Shown one piece after another: positions 21,813-28,033 of a stretch of 28,033 nt of DNA. Source of the DNA: Scatomorpha merdavium (lineage in GTDB: Bacteria > Bacillota > Clostridia > Oscillospirales > Oscillospiraceae); contig DVIJ01000069.1 of NCBI GenBank assembly GCA_018711415.1, positions 1-28,033 on the forward strand, in the 5' to 3' direction. Position numbers and translations under genes: made by a program. A model generated the notes under the pieces. It was not told the DNA's origin and did not search any database. It saw nothing but the letters and a program-made list of their open reading frames with translations. The number at the start of each line of letters is the position of its first letter. Position 1 is the stretch's first letter.

Positions 21813-23354
21813 TTGGACGGGAAAACCGCGGCGGTCCAAATGCGGAACATCACAAAGACCTTCGGCAGCATCGTCGCCAACGACAAGGTCTGGCTCGACA
21901 TCTACAGGGGCGAGATCCTGGCGCTGCTGGGGGAGAACGGCAGCGGCAAGACCACGCTCATGAACATGCTCTCGGGCATCTACTATCCCGACGAGGGCCA
22001 GATCTTCGTGGACGGCAAGGAGGTTGCCATCCGCTCGCCCAAGGACGCCTTTGACCTCGGTATAGGCATGATCCACCAGCATTTCAAGCTCGTGGATGTG
22101 CTCTCGGCGGCGGAGAACATCATCCTCGGCCTGCCCGGCAAGGGCCGGCTCGACCTCGGCAAGGTCTCCGAGAAGATAAAGGCCATCTGCGACGCCTACG
22201 GCTTTGAGGTGGACCCGAAGAAAAAGATCTACGACATGTCCGTGTCCGAGAAGCAGACGGTAGAGATAGTCAAGGTGCTTTACCGCGGGGCGGACATTCT
22301 CATCCTGGACGAGCCCACGGCTGTGCTCACGCCGCAGGAGACGGACAAGCTCTTTGCAGTTCTCCGGAACATGCGGAACGACGGCAAGAGCGTGGTCATA
22401 ATCACTCACAAACTGCACGAGGTGGAGGAGCTGTCGGACCGCGTGGCGATACTCCGCAAGGGGCAGTTCGTGGGAGACATGCTGACGAAGCAGACGAACG
22501 CTGCCGACATGACCAACATGATGGTCGGCAGGCCGGTCACGCTGAATATAGAGCGGCCGGAGCCGAAGGACCCGAAGCCGAGGCTGGTGGTGAAGGACCT
22601 CACCGTAAAGGATGAGGACGGCGTCCTGAAGCTGGACGGCGTGTCCTTCACCGCATATTCGGGCGAGATTCTGGGCGTCGCGGGTATCTCCGGCTGCGGC
22701 CAGAAGGAACTGCTGGAGGCCATTGCGGGCCTGCACAGGGCAGAGGGCGGCTCGATAAGCTACATAGACCCCCAGACCGGCGAGCACGAGGAGCTCATCG
22801 GCAAGGACCCGGCGGATATAAGCGAAATGGGCGTGGCTCTGTCCTTCGTGCCGGAGGACAGGCTTGGCATGGGTCTCGTCGGCAACATGGACTTGACGGA
22901 CAACATGATGCTCCGCTCGTTCAGGCGTACGCGGGGCATATTCACGAACAGGAAGGGGCCGCACGACCTGGCGGAAAAGGTCGTGGAGGAGCTGGAGGTC
23001 AACACGCCGAGCGTCTCCACCCCTGTGCGCAGGCTCTCGGGCGGCAACGTGCAGAAGGTGCTCGTCGGCCGCGAGATAGCCTCCGCGCCGACAGTGCTGC
23101 TGACGGCCTATGCGGTCAGGGGACTGGACATAAACTCGTCGTATACGATATACGACCTCATAAACAAGCAGAAGGCGCGCGGCGTGGCGGTCATCTATGT
23201 GGGAGAGGACCTGGACGTGCTGCTCGAGCTCTGCGACAGGATACTGGTACTCTGCGGCGGCAAGGTGAGCGGCATGATGGCCGGCAAGGACGCGACTAAG
23301 CGGAAAGTCGGCATGATGATGACAAGGCTGGGAGGTGCGAAGGAGGATGAATAA
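21813..23354 (+). CDS. BMP-type ABC transporter ATPase (two nucleotide-binding domains)
   Basis: 513 aa from a TTG start with GGAGGG 6 nt upstream. Domain 1 (about 1-240) has Walker A GENGSGKTT, an unusual signature SVSEKQ in place of SGGQ-like sequences, and Walker B ILILDEPTAVL. Domain 2 (about 250-505) has a degenerate Walker A GISGCGQKE, a good signature RLSGGNVQK, and Walker B LLTAYAVRGLD, where relatives have PTRG. One active and one degenerate site is normal for ribose/nucleoside-type (CUT2/BMP) ATPases. It drives the two permeases that follow. Its stop overlaps the first permease start by 8 bp. Confidence 0.9.
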   Translation: MDGKTAAVQMRNITKTFGSIVANDKVWLDIYRGEILALLGENGSGKTTLMNMLSGIYYPDEGQIFVDGKEVAIRSPKDAFDLGIGMIHQHFKLVDVLSAAENIILGLPGKGRLDLGKVSEKIKAICDAYGFEVDPKKKIYDMSVSEKQTVEIVKVLYRGADILILDEPTAVLTPQETDKLFAVLRNMRNDGKSVVIITHKLHEVEELSDRVAILRKGQFVGDMLTKQTNAADMTNMMVGRPVTLNIERPEPKDPKPRLVVKDLTVKDEDGVLKLDGVSFTAYSGEILGVAGISGCGQKELLEAIAGLHRAEGGSISYIDPQTGEHEELIGKDPADISEMGVALSFVPEDRLGMGLVGNMDLTDNMMLRSFRRTRGIFTNRKGPHDLAEKVVEELEVNTPSVSTPVRRLSGGNVQKVLVGREIASAPTVLLTAYAVRGLDINSSYTIYDLINKQKARGVAVIYVGEDLDVLLELCDRILVLCGGKVSGMMAGKDATKRKVGMMMTRLGGAKEDE

Positions 23355-24477
23355 CAAGACTCACGTGCCTTTCATGCACATCTCCAAGAGGGCCGCGCTC
23401 CCCTGGTACAAGGCCTGGGCGATCAGGGCGGCGGCCATAATACTGGCCCTCATAGTCTGCGCCGTCGTAACGATGGTTTTCACGGGTGAGGACCCGATAC
23501 AGATATACGCGGCAATGTTCAAGGGAGCCTTCGGCACGAACCGCAAGACCTGGGTCTCGCTGCAGAATCTGGCTATATTGCTGTGCATATCGCTGGCAGT
23601 CACCCCGGCGTTCAAGATGCGGTTCTGGAACATAGGTGCGGAGGGCCAGGTGCTTGCGGGTTCGCTCGCCGTGGCCGCCTGCATGATACTCATTGGCGAC
23701 TCCGTGCCGAACTGGCTGCTCATAGTCATCATGGCTATAGCCGGCGTGGCTGCGGGCGCGATCTGGGCGTTCATCCCGGCGTTTTTCAAGGCAAAGTGGA
23801 ACACGAACGAGACCCTGTTCACTCTCATGATGAACTACGTCGCCACGCAGCTCGTCGCCTATTTCGTCATTGTCTGGGAGGTCCCGAAGGGAGCGGGCAA
23901 GGTCGGCATTATAAACCAGAACAGCATGGCGGGATGGCTGCCGCAGATCGGCTCGAACAAGTATATGCTGAACGTCATAATCGTGGCGCTCATCACCGTG
24001 TTCATGTTTGTGTATCTGAAATACAGCAAGCACGGCTATGAGATCAGCGTTGTCGGTGAGAGCGAGAAAACGGCGCGGTACGTCGGCATAAAGGTCGAGC
24101 GCGTCATCATGCGCACGCTGCTGCTCTCGGGCGCTATCTGCGGCGTCGCTGGGCTGCTGCTCGTCGCCGGTACGGACCACACGATAACGACCACCCTGGC
24201 GGGCGGCCGCGGGTTCACGGCGGTCATGGTGTCCTGGCTGGCCAAGTTCAGCCCGATCTTCATGGTGTTCACGAGCCTGCTGCTTGTGTTCCTCGAGAGG
24301 GGCGCGAGCGAGATCTCGACCTCCTTCGGCCTGAACAACTCGTTCTGCGACATTCTCTCGGGCATCATACTGTTTTTCATCATCGGCTCGGAGTTCTTCA
24401 TAGATTACAAGCTGAATTTCAGGCATCGCGAGCCGGCTCAGGTCTCCGGAGGAAAGGAGGAGAAGGCGAGTGTTTGA
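23347..24477 (+). CDS. ABC transporter permease 1, nucleoside/purine type
   Basis: 376 aa, about eight to ten membrane helices after an N-terminal cytoplasmic stretch of about 30 residues. The family signature region reads FWNIGAEGQVLAGSLA, and VGESEKTARYVGIKV is the cytoplasmic coupling-loop segment that contacts the ATPase. It forms the membrane channel with the next gene. The start at ATG 23347 uses GGAGG at 23331-23335; GTG 23335 is an alternative. The gene overlaps the ATPase gene by 8 bp and the second permease gene by 8 bp. Confidence 0.88.
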   Translation: MNNKTHVPFMHISKRAALPWYKAWAIRAAAIILALIVCAVVTMVFTGEDPIQIYAAMFKGAFGTNRKTWVSLQNLAILLCISLAVTPAFKMRFWNIGAEGQVLAGSLAVAACMILIGDSVPNWLLIVIMAIAGVAAGAIWAFIPAFFKAKWNTNETLFTLMMNYVATQLVAYFVIVWEVPKGAGKVGIINQNSMAGWLPQIGSNKYMLNVIIVALITVFMFVYLKYSKHGYEISVVGESEKTARYVGIKVERVIMRTLLLSGAICGVAGLLLVAGTDHTITTTLAGGRGFTAVMVSWLAKFSPIFMVFTSLLLVFLERGASEISTSFGLNNSFCDILSGIILFFIIGSEFFIDYKLNFRHREPAQVSGGKEEKASV

Positions 24478-25462
24478 CTTTGTATCCTTCATTCCGAGGG
24501 CGGTAGCGCAGGGCATCCCGCTGCTGTGCGGCAGCACGGGCGAGACCCTGACGGAGAAATCCGGCAACCTGAACCTGGGACTGCCGGGCGTCATGTACGT
24601 GGGTGCGATCTCGGGCGTCATCGGCTCTTTCATATATGAGCAGAGGGTGCCGGCGGAGGAGATGTCCGGCGTGCTCGCGGTGGGCATACCGCTGGTCTGC
24701 TGCCTTGTTGGGAGCCTACTTATGGGTTTGCTTTATTGCTTCCTGACAGTCACGCTCAGGGCGAATCAGAACGTAACGGGCCTGGCAATGACGACCTTCG
24801 GCGTGGGTTTCGGCAACTTCTTCGGGGGTTCGCTCATCAAACTGACGGGCAGCGACGTACCCTCCATCGCGCTTTCCGCGACGAGCGGTTATTTCAAGAC
24901 CTCTCTGCCCTTTGCCTCTGAGCTGGGCTGGTTCGGCAAGATATTCCTGTCTTACGGTATGTTGGCGTATATCGCCGTCGTGCTCGCCCTGTGCAGCTCC
25001 TACTTTTTGAACAGGACCAGGCCGGGGCTGAACCTCAGAGCCGTGGGCGAGAGCCCTGCGACTGCGGACGCCGCCGGCATCAACGTGACCAAGTATAAAT
25101 ACGGCGCGACCTGTATCGGCTGCATGATCGCGGGTCTGGGCGGGCTCTACTACGTCATGGACTACGCCAGCGGTGTATGGTCGAATGACGCCTTCGGAGA
25201 CAGGGGCTGGCTGGCCATAGCGCTGGTCATCTTCACGGTCTGGCGTCCGAGCCTGAGCATACTTGCCTCCATACTCTTCGGCGGACTGTATATACTCTAT
25301 CTATATATCCCCGCGGGAATGAACCTCGCGGTGAAAGAGCTCTACAAGATGCTGCCATATCTTGTAACGATAGCGGTGCTGATAATCTCCTCGCTGCGCA
25401 AAAAGCGGGAGAATGACCCGCCGGCGCATCTCGGTTTGGCCTATTTCAGGGAGGATAGATAG
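24470..25462 (+). CDS. ABC transporter permease 2, nucleoside/purine type
   Basis: 330 aa, about eight to ten helices. The beginning shows GETLTEKSGNLNLGLPGVMYVGAISG, the second-permease counterpart of the FWNIGAEGQ block in permease 1. The coupling segment AVGESPATADAAGINV is at about residue 190. The GTG start at 24470 overlaps the permease 1 stop, with AAAGGAGG upstream. It completes a BMP-type importer (lipoprotein, ATPase, two permeases). A strong terminator follows the stop. Confidence 0.88.
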   Translation: MFDFVSFIPRAVAQGIPLLCGSTGETLTEKSGNLNLGLPGVMYVGAISGVIGSFIYEQRVPAEEMSGVLAVGIPLVCCLVGSLLMGLLYCFLTVTLRANQNVTGLAMTTFGVGFGNFFGGSLIKLTGSDVPSIALSATSGYFKTSLPFASELGWFGKIFLSYGMLAYIAVVLALCSSYFLNRTRPGLNLRAVGESPATADAAGINVTKYKYGATCIGCMIAGLGGLYYVMDYASGVWSNDAFGDRGWLAIALVIFTVWRPSLSILASILFGGLYILYLYIPAGMNLAVKELYKMLPYLVTIAVLIISSLRKKRENDPPAHLGLAYFREDR

Positions 25463-25466
25463 CGTG

Positions 25467-25499
25467 AAAAGCCCTCCGGCACAGGCCGGAGGGCTTTTT
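25467..25499 (+). terminator. Rho-independent terminator of the transporter operon
   Basis: A perfect 14-bp stem (25467-25480 with 25485-25498) around ACAG, ending in TTTTT. Confidence 0.92.
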
Positions 25500-25523
25500 G
25501 TAGTTTGGTTTACAGGGGCTTTG

Positions 25524-25552
25524 TTGACTTCATGGGCCGAAAATGTTATATT
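25524..25552 (+). promoter_or_regulatory. Strong promoter of the Nfn-like gene
   Basis: -35 TTGACT (25524-25529), 17-bp spacer, -10 TATATT (25547-25552), with TG one base before the -10. This is the best match to consensus in the window. Confidence 0.8.
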
Positions 25553-25588
25553 GGCCATAGGATATGAGGCCTAGTTGGGGCAATATCA

Positions 25589-27904
25589 ATGAAAGGCGAA
25601 AGGCGGAATCGAAGAGAAATGTTCAGAATTGCTGAAAAATACCCGATCAACACCTCCAAGACTATTTATCGCGTGAGCATTGAAGCTCCGCTCATAGCAA
25701 GGAGCGCAAAACCGGGTCAATTTGCCATTTTCAGGCTGGATGAATACGGTGAAAGGTTCCCTCTCACCATCGCGGACTACGATCCTGAGAAGGGAACGGT
25801 GTCCTTCAACTTCCAGCCCGCGGGAAAGAGTACGCAGATGTTCTCGCTCATCGAGCCGGGCGACTATATCGCGGACATCGTTGGCCCTCTGGGGCGCCCC
25901 GCGGAGATAGACCCGAACGCGAAGCGCGTCTGCGTTGTGGGCGGCGGTACCGGCTGCGCGATAAACTACCCCGTTGCCAAGGAGCTCAAGAGGCTGGGCA
26001 TCGCGGTGGACATGATCTGCGGCTTCAGGTCAGCGGACATCGTCATCATGGAGGATGAATTCAGGGCTGCGTCGGACAACCTGTACATCACCACGGACGA
26101 CGGCACCTACGGCGAGAAGGGCTTTGTTACGACGAAGCTGAAGGAACTGCTGGAGTCCGGCGTTCAGTATGACTCCATCCTGACCTGCGGCCCTGTGATA
26201 ATGATGAAGTACGTGGCCGAAACGACGAGGCCCTACGGCATCAAGACCACGGCAAGCTTGAACCCCATCATGATAGACGGCACCGGCATGTGCGGCGGCT
26301 GCCGCCTGACGGTCGGCGGAGAGCGGAAGTTTGCCTGCGTGGACGGCCCGGAGTTCGACGCGCACCTGGTGGACTGGGACAGCCTGCTTGAGCGCAATAA
26401 CTTCTATCTGAACGAGGAGGCCGACCAGAACGAGCATGTGTGCCGCATCACGGGCGGTGTGCGCCGCGGCGAGTACAAGCCCTCCGAGGCGGACGAGGGC
26501 GAAAACCCGATGAAGCGCATGACGAAGCACCCGATGCCGGAGCAGGACCCGAAGGTCAGGGCGAAGAACTTCAACGAAGTCGCTCTGGGCTACGGTGCGT
26601 TCGTGGCAAAGCAGGAGGCCATGCGCTGCCTGAACTGCAAGGACCCGCAGTGCGTGAAGGGCTGCCCCGTTAACGTCCGGATACCCGAGTTCATCGCCAA
26701 GGTGAAGGAGGGCGACTTTGAGGGCGGTTACGAGGTCATAGCGACCACAAACTCGCTGGCTGCGGTGTGCGGCCGCGTGTGTCCCCAGGAGCGCCAGTGC
26801 GAATCCAAGTGCGTGCGCGGCATAAAGGGCGAGGCCGTGGCCATAGGCCGGCTGGAGCGCTTCGTCGCGGATTACCACATGGAGCACGCGGACGACGCCT
26901 GCGCCTGCACGGCAAAGGCTGCGCCCAACGGCCACAGAGTGGCGATAATCGGCTCCGGCCCCTCCGGCCTTTCCTGCGCGGGCGACCTCGTCAAGAAGGG
27001 CTACGACGTGACGGTGTTCGAGGCGCTGCACAAGAACGGCGGCGTTCTGGCTTACGGCATACCCGAGTTCCGTCTGCCCAAGAGCATAGTTGACCGCGAG
27101 GTCAAGAACCTCGAGCGCAGCGGCGTTAAGTTCGTGAACGACTGCATCATAGGCCGCACGATGCCTCTGGACCAGCTGTTTGAGGACGGTTATGAGGCCG
27201 TGTTCATAGGCTCCGGCGCCGGCCTGCCGCAGTTTATGAACATACCCGGCGAGAACCTCCTCGGCGTTTACTCGGCGAACGAGTACCTGACCAGGATAAA
27301 CCTCATGAAGGCCTACAGGGACGACTACGACACGCCGATAAAGAACAACGCCAAGAGGATCGCTGTCATCGGCGGCGGCAACGTGGCGATGGACGCAGCG
27401 CGCTGCGCAAAGCGCATGGGCGCGGATGAGGTGTTCATAGTTTACCGCCGCGGCCGCGACGAGCTGCCCGCCAGGGCGGAGGAAGTCCACCACGCCGAGG
27501 AAGAGGGCATCGAGTTCAAACTCTTGAACAACCCCGTGGAGATCCTGGGCGACGCGGACAGGCGCGTTGTAGGTCTCAAGTGCGTGAAGATGCGCCTGGG
27601 CGAGCCGGACGCCTCCGGCCGCAGGGGCGTGACGCCCATCGAGGGCAGTGAATTCGTCATTGTGGCGGATGCGGTCATCGTGGCAATCGGCACGACGCCG
27701 AACCCGCTGCTGAGGACGACTACGCCCGGCCTGGATTGCAACAAGAAGGGCTGCCTCGTCGTGAACGAGGATTCTCTGCAGACTTCCAGGGATGGCGTGT
27801 TCGCCGGCGGCGACGCCGTCACCGGCGCGGCCACGGTCATCCTGGCGATGGGCGCCGGCAAACAGGGTGCCAAGTCCATCGACGAATATCTGTTCGGGAA
27901 ATAA
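25589..27904 (+). CDS. NfnAB/SudBA-like fused flavoprotein
   Basis: 771 aa in two parts. Residues 1-290 resemble NfnA/SudB: FAD- and NAD-binding ferredoxin reductase modules, then a [2Fe-2S] site IDGTGMCGGC (Asp230, Cys235, Cys238, Cys250), matching the one-Asp/three-Cys pattern known for NfnA. Residues 305-771 resemble NfnB/GltD, with two [4Fe-4S] sets (Cys347/350/355/359 and Cys394/398/404/408), FAD motif GSGPSG, NADP motif GGGNVAMDAA and a GVFAGGDAVTGA end. Nfn couples NADH and reduced ferredoxin to NADPH formation by electron bifurcation. Sulfide dehydrogenase or a glutamate synthase small subunit remain alternatives. ATG 25619 (MFRIAEKYP) matches the family start better, but GGGG 8 nt before ATG 25589 favours the longer form. 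Confidence 0.88.
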   Translation: MKGERRNRREMFRIAEKYPINTSKTIYRVSIEAPLIARSAKPGQFAIFRLDEYGERFPLTIADYDPEKGTVSFNFQPAGKSTQMFSLIEPGDYIADIVGPLGRPAEIDPNAKRVCVVGGGTGCAINYPVAKELKRLGIAVDMICGFRSADIVIMEDEFRAASDNLYITTDDGTYGEKGFVTTKLKELLESGVQYDSILTCGPVIMMKYVAETTRPYGIKTTASLNPIMIDGTGMCGGCRLTVGGERKFACVDGPEFDAHLVDWDSLLERNNFYLNEEADQNEHVCRITGGVRRGEYKPSEADEGENPMKRMTKHPMPEQDPKVRAKNFNEVALGYGAFVAKQEAMRCLNCKDPQCVKGCPVNVRIPEFIAKVKEGDFEGGYEVIATTNSLAAVCGRVCPQERQCESKCVRGIKGEAVAIGRLERFVADYHMEHADDACACTAKAAPNGHRVAIIGSGPSGLSCAGDLVKKGYDVTVFEALHKNGGVLAYGIPEFRLPKSIVDREVKNLERSGVKFVNDCIIGRTMPLDQLFEDGYEAVFIGSGAGLPQFMNIPGENLLGVYSANEYLTRINLMKAYRDDYDTPIKNNAKRIAVIGGGNVAMDAARCAKRMGADEVFIVYRRGRDELPARAEEVHHAEEEGIEFKLLNNPVEILGDADRRVVGLKCVKMRLGEPDASGRRGVTPIEGSEFVIVADAVIVAIGTTPNPLLRTTTPGLDCNKKGCLVVNEDSLQTSRDGVFAGGDAVTGAATVILAMGAGKQGAKSIDEYLFGK

Positions 27905-27924
27905 TATAATATCCGATAGAATGA

Positions 27925-27961
27925 AAACGGCAGGTACGAAAGTACCTGCCGTTTCTTTTTT
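27925..27961 (+). terminator. Rho-independent terminator of the Nfn-like gene
   Basis: A perfect 13-bp stem (27925-27937 with 27942-27954) around GAAA, followed by C and TTTTTT. Confidence 0.93.
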
Positions 27962-28033
27962 GCTGGGTGAATTATACTATCAAGAGCAACACTTTAGGAG
28001 GATAAAAAGAGAGTTCATACAGTCCCTGTGGTA
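27962..28033 (+). other. Leader of the next gene, start codon not reached
   Basis: The stretch holds a TATACT (27973-27978) that could be a -10 box, without a convincing -35, and an AGGAGG (27996-28001). No ATG, GTG or TTG lies at normal distance after the AGGAGG, so I call no coding region here. Confidence 0.3.

Noticed and set aside
26030..27493. A 487-codon minus-strand frame opposite the Nfn-like gene
   Set aside because: His/Ala/Leu/Val-rich shadow of a gene whose cofactor motifs are all intact.
27962..28033. A coding start for a gene after the last terminator
   Set aside because: There is an AGGAGG but no start codon at suitable distance before the window ends.

Overview
The window looks like chromosomal DNA from a GC-rich anaerobic Firmicute, most likely a gut Clostridia/Oscillospiraceae-type organism. 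The reasons are Gram-positive Shine-Dalgarno sites (AGGAGG) before nearly every gene, frequent TTG and GTG starts, a guanine riboswitch, a BMP-lipoprotein transporter, an M3 oligoendopeptidase and an Nfn-type fused flavoprotein. This placement is inferred from gene content and style, not from a marker gene. GC is clearly above 55% by eye, with a visibly AT-richer patch at about 9.6-10.9 kb.

Layout. 1-500: the tail of a probable FMN-dependent alpha-hydroxy-acid oxidase-like gene, a tRNA-Arg(ACG) on the minus strand, and a 55-aa glycine-zipper protein on the minus strand. 560-5971: a tight, overlapping plus-strand operon of ymdB phosphodiesterase, a YhaO/SbcD-like nuclease, a YhaN/Rad50-like ATPase, a B3/B4-domain protein and an EamA transporter. 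5990-17285: an acetoin-dehydrogenase-type region: lipoate-protein ligase, an AcoR-like enhancer-binding regulator, a Lin0512-family protein, an SDR dehydrogenase, E1 alpha and beta, AcoX, E2, a lipoyl-E3 and a DUF6506-like protein. 17297-19391 (minus strand): an M3 oligoendopeptidase and a small membrane protein. 19529-25499: xpt, then a guanine riboswitch controlling a four-gene BMP-type ABC importer, probably for nucleosides or purines. 25524-27961: a single-gene unit encoding an NfnAB (SudBA)-like fusion protein.

How the genes work together. The lipoate ligase would supply lipoate to the lipoyl domains of E2 and E3, and the AcoR-like regulator sits between it and the complex genes. The most interesting signal is a family of palindromes (TCTCAA-N3/4-TTGAGA) at the lplA promoter and in a three-site array 30-32 bp apart at the 3' end of the regulator gene, upstream of the dehydrogenase operon. 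The regulator carries GAFPGA in place of the sigma-54-contacting GAFTGA loop, and I could find no -24/-12 promoter. The promoters I can see are of the -35/-10 type. This suggests an AcoR-family regulator that may not work through sigma-54.

The purine block is also coherent. Xanthine phosphoribosyltransferase salvages purine bases, while the guanine-sensing leader lies after xpt and before the importer genes.
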